A stretch of 64,000 nucleotides of DNA, taken from Parasphingorhabdus cellanae. GTDB lineage: Bacteria; Pseudomonadota; Alphaproteobacteria; Sphingomonadales; Sphingomonadaceae. The stretch spans positions 1,240,001-1,304,000 of the forward strand of contig NZ_CP071794.1 in NCBI RefSeq assembly GCF_017498565.1, read 5' to 3'. The notes under the pieces are model-generated. The model made no database searches and had not been told where the DNA came from. It saw only the letters and a list, made by a program, of their open reading frames with translations. A program made the translations under genes and the position numbers. Numbering within the stretch: position 1 is the first letter of the stretch; each line of letters opens with the position of its first letter. Shown here in pieces: positions 27,382 through 36,234 of this stretch.

Positions 27382-28347
27382 TTACATATCGTTACCATCA
27401 TCCCGTTGCAAAAACCGCTCCACCGAAGCGGCAAAGGCTTCGGGCTGATCCAGCATGATAAAATGACGACTGTCTTCGACTTTCTCGAACGTAACGGTCT
27501 TGGCCCCTTCAAAAGCCGCTTGATACATCTCGGTAATCCGTGGCTCCGCCATGACACTGGCATCGACCGGATAGAGCATCGTGACCGGTACCGTTATCCT
27601 GGGCAACAAGGGCCGAACGTCAGTCGTCATCAGGTCATAGGTCAACTGTGCCATTGTGCCGGTGTCAGCAGAGCGGGCCCAGGCTGCAACCTGCGCCCGG
27701 CCGGCTTCGGTGCGCGACATGGTCTGCAACGTCCGTTCGTCTGCTGCACTGCTCCCCCGCGCAATCAGCCCATCTCGCATGGCTGCGGCCTGCGGCTGAA
27801 GTGTTTCGACGGTAGTATCGAGGCCGAATAGCAAGCCGAAAAACGGCAGGCTGTCGATAATCATCGCTCTTTCGACTCCCTGGGGATAGCGCGCGGCCAA
27901 AGTCATTGTGGCGAGCCCACCAAGCGAATGGCCGATTACCAGCGCTTTTTGACCGCTATCGCGATCGATAATTTCGTCATCAATATAGTCCGTCAATTCA
28001 CGGATAAATGGCTCAAGCAATGGTCCATCACGGCCAGACATGGGCGCATCCCCAAAACCGCGTATCTGGATAACATGAAGACGATACCGGTCTTTCAGCC
28101 TGGCGCGGGTCGCATCCCAGACCGAGCGCGATGTCGACAGGCCGGGGACCAGGACGACATCGCGTCCCTGCCCTTCCACAAGCACAGTGAAATACCGGCC
28201 GCCAAGCAATTGCGCTCCCTCCGGCAAATCGATCCGCTCCCCGCGCGCAGCGTTCAATACCACCGGCTCAGCAGATTCCGTAGTTGTGCAGGCTGACAAT
28301 AACGAAGCTGCCAGCAACCCGAGAAAACATAAGATTTTCATGTTCAT
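27382..28347 (-). CDS. alpha/beta hydrolase lipoprotein
   Basis: The 321-residue precursor has a lipoprotein signal (KILCFLGLLAASLLSACTTTES, lipobox LLSAC) and an alpha/beta hydrolase domain: VVLVPGLSTSRSVWDATRARL, the nucleophile GHSLGGLATMTLA, YPVDASVMAEPR for the acid, and SRHFIMLDQPEAFAASVERFL for the catalytic His. It is therefore an exported, membrane-tethered hydrolase or esterase. It starts 22 bases after the XRE regulator stop with GAGGGAAC ahead, which suggests it is the next gene of that operon. Longer in-frame extensions overlap the XRE gene and were not used. Confidence 0.86.
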   Translation of the reverse strand: MNMKILCFLGLLAASLLSACTTTESAEPVVLNAARGERIDLPEGAQLLGGRYFTVLVEGQGRDVVLVPGLSTSRSVWDATRARLKDRYRLHVIQIRGFGDAPMSGRDGPLLEPFIRELTDYIDDEIIDRDSGQKALVIGHSLGGLATMTLAARYPQGVERAMIIDSLPFFGLLFGLDTTVETLQPQAAAMRDGLIARGSSAADERTLQTMSRTEAGRAQVAAWARSADTGTMAQLTYDLMTTDVRPLLPRITVPVTMLYPVDASVMAEPRITEMYQAAFEGAKTVTFEKVEDSRHFIMLDQPEAFAASVERFLQRDDGNDM

Positions 28348-28369
28348 GCCCGCTGTTCCCTCTGCTTTT

Positions 28370-28561
28370 TCACTTTTCCAGAAAAATCTCTTCAATCGCC
28401 ATATCAAAAAGGCCGGCGATCCGAAAGGCAAGCGGCAGTGACGGATCATATTTCCCCGTCTCGATCGCATTGACACTTTGCCGAGAGACGGACAGTCGTT
28501 CAGCCAAATCCGCCTGTGACCAGTCGCGCTCCGCACGGAGAACTTTCAATCGGTTCTTCAT
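28370..28561 (-). CDS. short XRE-family transcriptional regulator
   Basis: The 63-residue protein is a single helix-turn-helix of HTH_3 type: MKNRLKVLRAERDWSQADLA, then ERLSVSRQSVNAIETGKYDPSLPLAFRIAGLF. Such short regulators are common next to small membrane proteins and often autoregulate. Its ATG overlaps the stop of the membrane protein before it by four bases, making it the last gene of a run of five overlapping genes. Palindromic TGACATAATGTCA-type sites upstream of the first gene are candidate targets. Confidence 0.9.
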   Translation of the reverse strand: MKNRLKVLRAERDWSQADLAERLSVSRQSVNAIETGKYDPSLPLAFRIAGLFDMAIEEIFLEK

Positions 28562-28989
28562 GCACGCCACCGGACAATGCCGCCGGCTATTCCAAAGGTC
28601 ACCAACCAGATGACGCCGAACCATTGCGGCCCCTCTGTCATCAACTCATAGACGTTCAGGAACTGCCATATCGTCGCCGCACATAAAGTGATCGCCGTAG
28701 CCAGCATGATCTGTTTGGCGACGAGAAAGCGCTGATATTCATCTTCCATTTCGACCAGCAATCGGAACACGGTCCAGAAGACGCCGCACATTGGTAACGC
28801 CGTGAGGATGGCGAGAGCGTAGACGAAAAAGCCTTCAGGCGGGTTAGCGGAATTTTTAAGTGACAAGCCCCAAATCAGAATGACCATATAGGCTGTCATA
28901 AAAATACCCAAACGCCAGAAATAGCGTTTCATCGAAGGGGGGATCTCGGATTTCGCCTCCAACCCTACTTGTTCATCTCTTTTGTTCAT
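28558..28989 (-). CDS. small membrane protein of the XRE operon (third)
   Basis: The 143-residue protein has four membrane helices, at about residues 26-44, 55-72, 92-110 and 120-138, and a cytoplasmic EMEDEYQRFLVAKQ segment. It shares layout with the two proteins before it but is more distant from them. Its start overlaps the preceding stop and its stop overlaps the XRE start (both ATGA). No function is known to me; paired membrane-protein/short-XRE genes are widespread and little studied. Confidence 0.8.
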   Translation of the reverse strand: MNKRDEQVGLEAKSEIPPSMKRYFWRLGIFMTAYMVILIWGLSLKNSANPPEGFFVYALAILTALPMCGVFWTVFRLLVEMEDEYQRFLVAKQIMLATAITLCAATIWQFLNVYELMTEGPQWFGVIWLVTFGIAGGIVRWRA

Positions 28990-29429
28990 TTGCTTAACCC
29001 CCGGATACGGTAGAAAAAATAGCCGAGGCCCCAGCCAATCATTATCATTCCGATGAGATTATTAGGGGTAAGCGTCCCCAACGTATCAACAAATAACAAC
29101 CAGATCATGTTGGCAAAAACCGCTGTGATTACTCCGATTACGGCGCCATTGGCCATCAGCTGGAAATGATACTCCTCCGTCCATCGCCGATCGAGTCCTG
29201 CCAACAAAGTAGCGCAGTAAGACAGTATCAATAGCAAGGGAATCATAGCCCCCAGCCTTGTCCAGAGGCCAACACTTGCCAGTTTGGTCTGCTCTGGATC
29301 GACAAAAGAAGCTACGGTCAGGCCCAGCCCTATCAGTGTCATGAAGCCAAACATCCAGTCTGGCTTGATCAATCGGTGAAGACTTTGCCATAATCCGCGC
29401 TTTAGCATCTGCTCTTTGTGATTGGTCAT
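28986..29429 (-). CDS. small membrane protein of the XRE operon (second)
   Basis: This 147-residue protein has four membrane helices, the first after LIKPDWMFGFMTL and the last in LGYFFYRIRGLSK. It is clearly paralogous to the protein encoded just before it: shared elements are IKPDW(V/M)FGF, DRR..E(D/E)Y.FQLM.NGA and LGYFFYRIRGL(N/S)K. Both start and stop overlap neighbours by four bases. The role is unknown; a paralogous pair suggests a heteromeric complex. Confidence 0.82.
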   Translation of the reverse strand: MTNHKEQMLKRGLWQSLHRLIKPDWMFGFMTLIGLGLTVASFVDPEQTKLASVGLWTRLGAMIPLLLILSYCATLLAGLDRRWTEEYHFQLMANGAVIGVITAVFANMIWLLFVDTLGTLTPNNLIGMIMIGWGLGYFFYRIRGLSK

Positions 29430-29842
29430 TTGTTCAACCCTCTTATCCGATAGAAAAAATATCCCAGGCTCCAGCTCGCCAGCATAACGGCAATGACATC
29501 ATCACCCATTAGCCGTCCATAGAGTAAATCCCAGGCAAGGTTGACGAACAATGTGGTTATAATACCCACAATGGCACCATTGATCATAAGCTGGAAAAAA
29601 TAGTCTTCGACTTTCCGCCGGTCCATTGCCGCTGCATAGGTAGCAACGAAGGCAATCACCAAGGTCAAACCGGAAAGAGCCAAAATTTTCATGAGCGGGT
29701 CAACCGCGATAACCGGTTCCGGGTCAAGATTTTCGGCAATCAGCATGGTGATGCTGACCAACAGAAGAAACCCAAAGACCCAGTCCGGTTTGATCGCGCG
29801 ATAGGTGCGCTGCCAGAGGTTGCGGGTGGATGGCTCACTCAC
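29426..29842 (-). CDS. small membrane protein of the XRE operon (first)
   Basis: The 138-residue product from GTG at 29842 begins SEPSTRNLWQRTYRAIKPDWVFGFLLLV and has four membrane helices ending in LGYFFYRIRGLNK. The GTG overlaps the stop of a 32-codon upstream reading frame (GTGA), which argues for this start rather than the in-frame ATG at 29881, which would overlap that frame further. It is paralogous to the next protein. Confidence 0.8.
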   Translation of the reverse strand: MSEPSTRNLWQRTYRAIKPDWVFGFLLLVSITMLIAENLDPEPVIAVDPLMKILALSGLTLVIAFVATYAAAMDRRKVEDYFFQLMINGAIVGIITTLFVNLAWDLLYGRLMGDDVIAVMLASWSLGYFFYRIRGLNK

Positions 29843-29937
29843 CAGAACATCGCCAGAAACAATATGGCGAAACTCGCCCACATCGCGATATCTGCGTTTC
29901 GCGCCGTCCGACAGCCGGTGTTAAATCTCGTTCTCAT
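29839..29937 (-). CDS. 32-residue single-span membrane peptide, first gene of the XRE operon
   Basis: ATG 29937 follows AAGGAG at a suitable spacing and opens a 32-residue frame: a basic N-terminus (MRTRFNTGCRTARNAD) then a hydrophobic helix (IAMWASFAILFLAMFW), stopping in TGA at 29839-29841 that overlaps the GTG of the next gene. It could be a small membrane component or a translational coupling leader. It is below the length usually annotated, and only the ribosome-binding site, the helix and the overlap support it. Confidence 0.6.
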   Translation of the reverse strand: MRTRFNTGCRTARNADIAMWASFAILFLAMFW

Positions 29938-29960
29938 CACATTTCTCCTTCAAGTGAAAT

Positions 29961-30034
29961 TGACATAATGTCAGGTTACCTTGACTTTATGACCATGACT
30001 CGTTGAAATGTCAATTACCCTTTACATAGTGTCA
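29961..30034. promoter_or_regulatory. candidate operator array upstream of the XRE operon
   Basis: TGACATAATGTCA (29961-29973) is a perfect 13-base palindrome, and TTACATAGTGTCA (30022-30034) is a related near-palindrome 61 bases away. A GnTACCTTGACTT repeat also recurs nearby. They lie upstream of the five-gene operon and are candidate sites for its own XRE protein. The remaining spacer towards thrS (30035-30214) shows nothing else that I can name. Confidence 0.5.
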
Positions 30035-30214
30035 ATGATCCTTGCATTGCTACCTTGACTTCGTTGCCAAAATCCTTTCCTACGTCCTGCGCCTTCGTTA
30101 TGCCGGAGGTGGTTGACTTGGTCCGACGAGTGACTAAGTCAATCTCGATCCAGGAATCGCTGTTTTCCGAGATTCTATGGTGAGAATTGTGTGAACTTTA
30201 AAGATTGAAACCCG

Positions 30215-32221
30215 ATGACCAAGATGATCAAAATCACCCTTCCCGACGGCAGCGCGCGTGAAGTGGCATCGGGTACCACACCCGCACAGATTGCTGCCGA
30301 TATTGGTCCGGGTCTGGCAAAGGCAGCTTTGGCCGCGCGTATTGACGGCGAAGTGCGCGATATCATGCGGCCATTGGAGGTTGATACCGAGCTGGCCCTG
30401 ATCACGTCTCGCGACGAAGACGAAGCGCTGGAGCTGGCACGCCACGACTTTGCCCATGTGCTGGCAGAGGCGGTGCAGAGGCTTTATCCGGGCACGCAGA
30501 TTACTTTTGGCCCATCGACCGATGATGGTTTCTATTATGACTTTGCGCCTGCCGGCGATCCGTTTACCGATGATGATCTGCCTAAGATCGAAGAGGAAAT
30601 GCGCCGGATTATCAAGGCAGACAAACCGCTGCGCCGCGAAGTGTGGGAGCGCGATGACCTGATCGCGCTGTGGGAAAAAGATGGCGAAAAATTCAAGGCC
30701 GAATGGGCTGCCGAACTGCCCGAAGGCGATGAAATCAGTGTCTATTGGTCCGGCGATGACTGGATGGATATGTGTCGTGGTCCGCATCTGCCCTCCACCG
30801 GCAAGCTCGACCCGCAGGCGTTTCAATTGACCCGCGTATCGGGCGCCTATTGGCGCGGCGATCAGCGCAACCCGCAATTGTCCCGGATATACGGCACCGG
30901 CTGGCTGAACAAGAAACAGCTCAAGGCGCATCTGGTGCGGCTCGAAGAAGCGGCCAAGCGCGATCATCGTAAGCTCGGCCAGGAAATGGACTTGTTCCAT
31001 ATCCAGTCAGAAGCCATGGGCAGCATATTCTGGCACGCTAAAGGCTTTGTGATCTGGCGCGAGCTGGAGGCTTATATGCGCCGCGCCATTGATGATGCTG
31101 GCTATGATGAAATCAAGACGCCGCAGATCATGGATGCCAAGCAATGGGAACAATCCGGTCACTGGGGTAAATATCGCGAAAATATGTTCGTTGTTCCGGA
31201 TGAAGTGCCGAGCACCGAAGACGATGCGCCCGTCATATCGTCTGATGCTGACATGATGGCCATCAAGCCGATGAATTGCCCCGCACATGTCCTGGTTTTC
31301 CGGCAAGGAATCAAAAGCTATCGCGATTTGCCACTGCGCTTGTTTGAACATGGCTGCTGTCATCGCAACGAACCCCATGGCGCACTCCACGGCCTGATGC
31401 GGGTACGGCAATTTACCCAAGACGATGCCCATATTTTCTGCCGTGAAGACCAGATTGTCGAGGAGGTACGCGCCTTTTGTGCGCTTGCCGACCGAATTTA
31501 CAAAGACATGGGTTTTGAAGGCTATTCGATCAAACTCGCACTGCGGCCGGAACAACGATTTGGTTCTGACGCCGACTGGGACAAGGCCGAGGGTGAATTG
31601 CGTCAGGCGGTTATTGACGCCGGCATGGCGACAGAAGAATATGGCTGGGAAGAGCTGCCCGGCGAAGGCGCGTTTTACGCCCCTAAGCTGGAATGGCATC
31701 TGACCGACGCAATTGGCCGGACGTGGCAAGTTGGCACGATCCAGTCCGACCGTGTTTTGCCCGAGCGCCTGGACGCCAGCTACATTGCCGAAGACGGTGC
31801 CCGCCACCGGCCGGTGATGCTGCACCGCGCGATATTCGGTTCGTATGAGCGTTTTATCGGCATATTGATCGAGCATTATGCTGGCAAGATGCCGCTATGG
31901 CTCGCGCCGACACAGGCCGTTGTTGCCACGATCGTGACCGATGCGAATGAATATGCCGAACAGGTTGCCGAGAAACTAAAGGCCGCCGGCATTCGGGTCG
32001 AAGCCGATCTACGTAACGAGAAGATCAACTATAAAGTGCGTGAGCATAGTGTTGGCAAGGTTCCGAATATTCTTGTCGTTGGCATGCGCGAAGCGGAAGA
32101 GGGCAAAGTGGCCTTGCGGAAGCTGGGCCAAAAAGAGCAGATGTTTTTAAGCTTAGACGATGCGGTCGCGATGCTGACCGAAGAAGCGCTGGCACCGGAT
32201 TTGAAAGGACAGAAAGCGTGA
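30215..32221 (+). CDS. thrS: threonyl-tRNA synthetase
   Basis: ThrRS (668 residues) shows the TGS domain (residues 3-65), the editing domain with the zinc-binding [11 protein letters not shown] (HxxxH) motif, class II motif regions including [50 protein letters not shown], and the anticodon-binding domain from about residue 560. It charges tRNA-Thr in the cytoplasm. The stop overlaps the GTG of a DUF305 gene, and infC follows, in the conserved thrS-infC order. No T-box or leader was seen. Confidence 0.98.
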   Translation: MTKMIKITLPDGSAREVASGTTPAQIAADIGPGLAKAALAARIDGEVRDIMRPLEVDTELALITSRDEDEALELARHDFAHVLAEAVQRLYPGTQITFGPSTDDGFYYDFAPAGDPFTDDDLPKIEEEMRRIIKADKPLRREVWERDDLIALWEKDGEKFKAEWAAELPEGDEISVYWSGDDWMDMCRGPHLPSTGKLDPQAFQLTRVSGAYWRGDQRNPQLSRIYGTGWLNKKQLKAHLVRLEEAAKRDHRKLGQEMDLFHIQSEAMGSIFWHAKGFVIWRELEAYMRRAIDDAGYDEIKTPQIMDAKQWEQSGHWGKYRENMFVVPDEVPSTEDDAPVISSDADMMAIKPMNCPAHVLVFRQGIKSYRDLPLRLFEHGCCHRNEPHGALHGLMRVRQFTQDDAHIFCREDQIVEEVRAFCALADRIYKDMGFEGYSIKLALRPEQRFGSDADWDKAEGELRQAVIDAGMATEEYGWEELPGEGAFYAPKLEWHLTDAIGRTWQVGTIQSDRVLPERLDASYIAEDGARHRPVMLHRAIFGSYERFIGILIEHYAGKMPLWLAPTQAVVATIVTDANEYAEQVAEKLKAAGIRVEADLRNEKINYKVREHSVGKVPNILVVGMREAEEGKVALRKLGQKEQMFLSLDDAVAMLTEEALAPDLKGQKA

Positions 32222-32738
32222 AACAACGCAATATCGCCTTTGCAACAGCGACAGCTTTTGTGCTGATCGCATGCAAACCGGTTGACGACAATGGCGCGGC
32301 GGTGGAAACAGTCGCCATGGCTACTGATGATCACAGCAACCACGAACAGGGGCTCAGGAACAAGAGTCCGGTGATAGCAATGACGCCGTTAAAGCCTATA
32401 TTCGCGCCAATGCAAAGATGCATGCTGACATGGGTAAGACGATCGACCCGGACCCCGATATTGCATTCATGCAAGGCATGATCCCGCATCACCAAGGCGC
32501 GGTAGAAATGGCTGAAATTGTGCTGAAGCATGGCAAAGATCCCGAAACACGCGATTTGGCGCAGCAAATCATCAACAGCCAGAACAAGGAAATCGCCCAG
32601 ATGCGGGAATGGTTGGAAAAACGGGATGCTTTGCCAGCGCGCAAGTCTTTATTACCGAAATCGCTGGAGAATACTGGCAAGGTTGCTGATATCCCGCAAG
32701 TGACACCAGCAGACCCCGAAGATCATTCCAACCATTGA
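32218..32738 (+). pseudogene. DUF305 lipoprotein gene, split by a one-base frameshift
   Basis: GTG 32218, overlapping the thrS stop, opens a lipoprotein N-terminus ([21 protein letters not shown]) that runs to the G-run at 32349-32352. The rest of a DUF305 protein continues in the +2 frame: KMHADMGKTIDPDPDIAFMQGMIPHHQGAVEMAEIV to DPEDHSNH. One extra G would restore one frame of about 174 codons. DUF305 proteins are exported, often copper- or metal-linked, with a conserved MIPHHQGAVEMA metal-type motif. The defect could be a real mutation, phase variation or a sequencing error. Confidence 0.75.
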
Positions 32739-32821
32739 TCATGCGGTTTCGCACCACTAAGTATATATACAATTTGCGGCTTTTGCGATTCCCCGCTATT
32801 GCCCGCTTCATTCAATAATCT

Positions 32822-32837
32822 AGGAGTATTTAACATA
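32822..32837 (+). promoter_or_regulatory. ribosome-binding site and ATA start codon of infC
   Basis: AGGAG (32822-32826) is followed eight bases later by ATA (32835-32837). No ATG, GTG or TTG occurs in frame at a position that would leave the conserved start intact. In many bacteria infC begins with ATT, ATC or ATA so that IF3 limits its own synthesis. Confidence 0.75.
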
Positions 32838-33374
32838 GCTGCACCACCACGCCGTCCCACACCGCCCGTCAAAGGCGGTCCGCGTTTCAACAATTTGATC
32901 ATTTCCGACACCGTTCGGGTCATCGACGACAAAGGTGAAAACCTGGGCGTCATGAATACCGGCGAAGCGATTGACCGGGCCAAGGATGTTGGCCTCGATC
33001 TGGTAGAGGTTTCTCCTAACGCCTCACCGCCCGTTGCGAAATTCCTGGATGTGGGCAAGTTCAAATATGAGGCCCAGAAAAAGGCCAATGCAGCGCGCAA
33101 GACCCAAAAGGTTCAGGATGTCAAAGAAATCAAGATGCGTCCCAATATCGACGATCATGATTATCAGGTGAAGATGCGCAATGTGAACAAGTTCATCGAC
33201 AATGGTGACAAGGTCAAAGTCACTTTGCGCTTCCGCGGCCGTGAAATGTCACACCAGCAGCTCGGTATGCAATTGCTGCAACGGGTTCAGGAAGACACCA
33301 AAGAAACCGCCAAGGTCGAAGCCTATCCCAAACTGGAAGGCCGTCAGATGCTGATGGTGCTGTGCCCTAAATAG
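32835..33374 (+). CDS. infC: translation initiation factor IF-3
   Basis: The 179-residue product shows the N-terminal domain with [24 protein letters not shown] and the C-terminal domain with [39 protein letters not shown] and [16 protein letters not shown]-3 binds the 30S subunit and checks start codons. The rare ATA start with a good AGGAG is a classic autoregulation signal. A frame extension to 32799 lacks a matching ribosome-binding site. rpmI and rplT do not follow here, unlike the usual infC-rpmI-rplT order. Confidence 0.92.
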   Translation: MAAPPRRPTPPVKGGPRFNNLIISDTVRVIDDKGENLGVMNTGEAIDRAKDVGLDLVEVSPNASPPVAKFLDVGKFKYEAQKKANAARKTQKVQDVKEIKMRPNIDDHDYQVKMRNVNKFIDNGDKVKVTLRFRGREMSHQQLGMQLLQRVQEDTKETAKVEAYPKLEGRQMLMVLCPK

Positions 33375-33387
33375 TCCGGTGAGGCGA

Positions 33388-33480
33388 TTAGTTGGGATGC
33401 TTGTGCGCAACCCAGATGAAAGCCACACCAACGATTATCGACGCCAGCGCGATAGCAAATTCGAAATTTTGCGATACCAT
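33388..33480 (-). CDS. 30-residue single-span membrane peptide
   Basis: A minus-strand frame from ATG 33480 to TAA 33388 encodes MVSQNFEFAIALASIIVGVAFIWVA and a HKHPN tail, a single hydrophobic helix with polar ends. It converges with infC and lies upstream of nothing on its own strand. The ribosome-binding site is weak (GGACAAACCC). It could be a small membrane protein or chance; only composition supports it. Confidence 0.4.
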   Translation of the reverse strand: MVSQNFEFAIALASIIVGVAFIWVAHKHPN

Positions 33481-33584
33481 GGGTTTGTCCGTATTGCCGT
33501 GCGATTCTGTTTATGAATAACACGGCAAAACTAATGCCAGGTTAAATGGCCGCGACTTTCGGTGCCGGAATTGCCGTGCTGCCT

Positions 33585-34322
33585 CTAACTCACTGGTCGG
33601 GCGCGATATTGTTTCGCGAAATGACGCTTGAGATTGGCAACCTTTGGCTTGTCCCACCGAACGATATAGCCTTGGCGGGGGTTTTTCTGCATGAAATCCT
33701 GATGATAGGTTTCTGCCGGATAGAAGGCTTTATAGGGTTCGATCCTGGTCACGATTGGTCGTTTCCAATATTTTCCGCTATCCAATTGTTTCAGATACGC
33801 GCGGGCCGCCTTGGCTTGGGCGTTACTGGTGGGAATGAGCGCGCTGCGATAATGTTTGCCGCGATCAGGGCCTTGCGCATTTAGCATTGTCGGGTCAGCG
33901 ACGACCGAGAAAAATACCTGCATCAATTGACCATAGCTGACGACAGTCGGATCATAGACCACGCGAACCACCTCGGCATGATTGGTCAAGCCAGCGCTTA
34001 CCAGCTTGTAATTGGCGCTGCGCTTGGTCCCGCCATGATAGCCGGATACGGCGCTGATGACGCCCTTAGTATGTTCAAAAACACCCTCAACGCCCCAGAA
34101 GCAGCCGCCGGCGAATATCGCAACGGCGCGCTTGCCCTTTTCCGCCGCATCAACACGGGGCGCGGGGATGATCGTTACTTTTTCAGCCGCATGGGCTTCG
34201 CTCACGAATGGGTTAGAGCGGCTTTGTTCTTCCAGAGAGGATGCGTCGATACTGGTCCACAAGACCGCAAAAGTGGCCAGACTGGCCCCGGCAATAGCCA
34301 ATTTGGGAAAAACACTATTCAT
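33585..34322 (-). CDS. msrA: peptide-methionine (S)-S-oxide reductase, exported
   Basis: The 245-residue protein has an N-terminal signal or anchor (KLAIAGASLATFAVLWTSI), then the MsrA domain with the catalytic Cys74 in AGGCFWGVEGVF, AVSGYHGG, and YHQDFMQKNP. MsrA reduces methionine-S-sulfoxide. Most bacterial MsrA enzymes are cytoplasmic, so the leader puts this one in the envelope. A partner reductase for electrons is not nearby. A 57-residue membrane protein gene precedes it by 26 bases on the same strand. Confidence 0.93.
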   Translation of the reverse strand: MNSVFPKLAIAGASLATFAVLWTSIDASSLEEQSRSNPFVSEAHAAEKVTIIPAPRVDAAEKGKRAVAIFAGGCFWGVEGVFEHTKGVISAVSGYHGGTKRSANYKLVSAGLTNHAEVVRVVYDPTVVSYGQLMQVFFSVVADPTMLNAQGPDRGKHYRSALIPTSNAQAKAARAYLKQLDSGKYWKRPIVTRIEPYKAFYPAETYHQDFMQKNPRQGYIVRWDKPKVANLKRHFAKQYRARPVS

Positions 34323-34348
34323 ATCAAACGCCCCGTTTCTGATCTGGT

Positions 34349-34522
34349 TTAGCTTAAAACGTCAACGCTGTGGGCTGCGTCAAAGGCACTGACCGATGAA
34401 GATACCGTCTGATCATAACTTTGTTGCTCTTCATTTGGTTGCATGAAGAATAACATAAGCGCGCCCAGGATAAAGCCACCGCTTAAGCTGTAAGTCAGAT
34501 CTGATTTCAAAAAGTTCGGCAT
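34349..34522 (-). CDS. 57-residue single-span membrane protein before msrA
   Basis: ATG 34522 follows AAGGAACAGAAA and opens a 57-residue frame: MPNFLKSDLTYSLSGGFILG, then a helix (ALMLFFM), and a polar glutamine/serine-rich tail ending AHSVDVLS. It stops at 34349, 26 bases before msrA, so they are probably co-transcribed. It is shorter than the usual annotation cut-off and matches no family that I know. Confidence 0.6.
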   Translation of the reverse strand: MPNFLKSDLTYSLSGGFILGALMLFFMQPNEEQQSYDQTVSSSVSAFDAAHSVDVLS

Positions 34523-34676
34523 TTTCTGTTCCTTGTGGTTACCCTCTGTTCGGAGCGACCCCTGAATTGGTTACACTAATAATATAGGATTGCTTTCCCG
34601 GCTGTGAACACCGTCACAGGACGACATTCAGTTTTAGCGGGTGAAGGAATTGTTTATTGGACCGATTCTTTATTTA

Positions 34677-35011
34677 ACCTCAGGCGCCGGGCGGGCACAT
34701 CCGTGCCCTTGGCTTTCCTCGCATAAGCTCGGGCGGCCGGTCAGCCTTGCCTCCGCTTCGCGTCGGTTTGGTAGCAAGTTTGAGTTGTTAGACAACTTCC
34801 CAGCCATCACTGCCGTGCTCCGGGCCCCGACCCGGAGCCCAGGATGGCCGTCACGCCCGTCTAACCTAGGCTCCGCATCAAGTGCGGAGCACAGATCGAG
34901 AGCGAGCACCCTATTCCTGCCCTCAGGAGCATCGTCCGAGCGCAGCGAGGCAAGGCCGACCGGCCGCTCGCGTAGCCAAGGGCACGGATGTGCCCGCCCG
35001 GCGCCTGAGGT
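34677..35011. repeat. 335-bp composite element with perfect 38-bp terminal inverted repeats
   Basis: The ends at 34677-34714 and 34974-35011 are exact inverted copies for 38 bases, beginning ACCTCAGGCGCCGGGCGGGC. Further in, the arms continue as an imperfect inverted repeat, and the centre holds two more perfect hairpins: CTCCGGGCCC..GACCCGGAG near 34820-34842 and GCTCCGCAT..GTGCGGAGC near 34871-34891. It looks like a MITE or nested palindrome family without a transposase. No obvious target-site duplication was seen. Reading frames inside it are not genes. Confidence 0.85.
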
Positions 35012-35031
35012 CAAACAAAAACCCCGTTAAA

Positions 35032-36234
35032 TCAAACCAACGCCACACACGCCTTTTGTATCCGCGTGCACGCTTCCCTCAAAATATCTTCCGATGTTGC
35101 ATAGCTGACCCGGAAAGCAGGAGACAGACCAAAGGCTGCACCGTGAACCGCCGCCACCTTTGCCTCATCCAGAAAATAGCCGATCAGATCCTGATCATTC
35201 TCGATCGTCTTGCCCTTTGGCGTGGTCTTTCCCATCAACTCGCTCGCATCAGGATAGACATAAAACGCGCCTTCTGGCGTCGGACAATTGAGGCCCGGTG
35301 TATCATTCAGCATCGACACGACCAGATCCCGGCGCTTCAAAAACGCGGCATTACGGTCGGCCAGAAAATCCTGTGGGCCGTTGAGCGCAGCCACTGCCGC
35401 CGCCTGAGAAATGGAGCTGGGATTGGAGGTTGATTGCGACTGCAGCTTGCGCATCGCGCTGATCAGCCACTCGGGGCCACCGGAATAGCCAATCCGCCAC
35501 CCGGTCATTGCATAAGCCTTGGAACAGCCATTGACCGTTAACGTGCGATCATAAAGATCGGGGCAAACCTGCGCGATGGTGGTGAACGGGAAATCGGCAT
35601 ACCAGATATGTTCATACATATCGTCGGTCATCACCATCACCTGTGGATGCGGTAGCAACGCTTCGCCCAGCGCCTTCAACTCCTCACCGCTATAGGCCGC
35701 CCCGGTTGGGTTAGATGGTGAGTTCAGGATCAGCCATTTCGTTTTCGGCGTGATCGCGGCGCTGAGCTGGTCCGGTGTGATCTTGTAATTCTGGTCCGCG
35801 CCTGCCGCGATGATGACGGGCGTACCGCCAGCAAAATTGACCATGTCGGGATAGCTGACCCAATATGGCGCGGGAATAATCACCTCATCGCCAGCATCCA
35901 GCGTCGCGACCAACGCGTTGAACAATGTGTGCTTGCCACCGCTATTCACGGAAATCTGGGAAGGCGCATAGGTCAAATCATTATCACGCAGAAATTTGGC
36001 GGCGACCGCTTCTTTCACTGCCGCTGTGCCATCAACTGTTGTGTAATTCGTATCGCCATCGCGAATGGCTTTGATCGCTGCTTCCTTGACGAAATCCGGC
36101 GTGTCAAAATCCGGTTCGCCAGCAGACAGGCCTATAATGTCAATGCCCTGTGCCTTGAGTTCGGTAACCCGGCCAGACATGGCCATGGTTGCGGAGGGCT
36201 GTATTCTGCCGAGGGCTTGGGAAATTTTGGTCAT
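35032..36234 (-). CDS. pyridoxal-phosphate aminotransferase, aspartate type
   Basis: The 400-residue fold-type I aminotransferase has the N-terminal IIGLSAGEPDFDTPDFVKEAA, SVNSGGKHTLFN, the substrate loop NSPSNPTGAAYS, and the PLP lysine in NGCSKAYAMTGWRIGYSGG. Close relatives act on aspartate and often prephenate, as in the alphaproteobacterial AatA group. It is preceded by a 289-base spacer that may carry a structured leader. The exact amino donor cannot be decided. Confidence 0.93.
   Translation of the reverse strand: MTKISQALGRIQPSATMAMSGRVTELKAQGIDIIGLSAGEPDFDTPDFVKEAAIKAIRDGDTNYTTVDGTAAVKEAVAAKFLRDNDLTYAPSQISVNSGGKHTLFNALVATLDAGDEVIIPAPYWVSYPDMVNFAGGTPVIIAAGADQNYKITPDQLSAAITPKTKWLILNSPSNPTGAAYSGEELKALGEALLPHPQVMVMTDDMYEHIWYADFPFTTIAQVCPDLYDRTLTVNGCSKAYAMTGWRIGYSGGPEWLISAMRKLQSQSTSNPSSISQAAAVAALNGPQDFLADRNAAFLKRRDLVVSMLNDTPGLNCPTPEGAFYVYPDASELMGKTTPKGKTIENDQDLIGYFLDEAKVAAVHGAAFGLSPAFRVSYATSEDILREACTRIQKACVALV

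Noticed and set aside
30134..31876. Long minus-strand reading frames opposite thrS (288 and 289 codons)
   Set aside because: They lie wholly antisense to the conserved ThrRS, have no ribosome-binding site or recognisable domain, and follow the codon bias of the plus-strand gene.
34641..35030. Frames of 114-129 codons in the 335-bp repeat element
   Set aside because: They only translate inverted-repeat sequence and occur on both strands with similar content.
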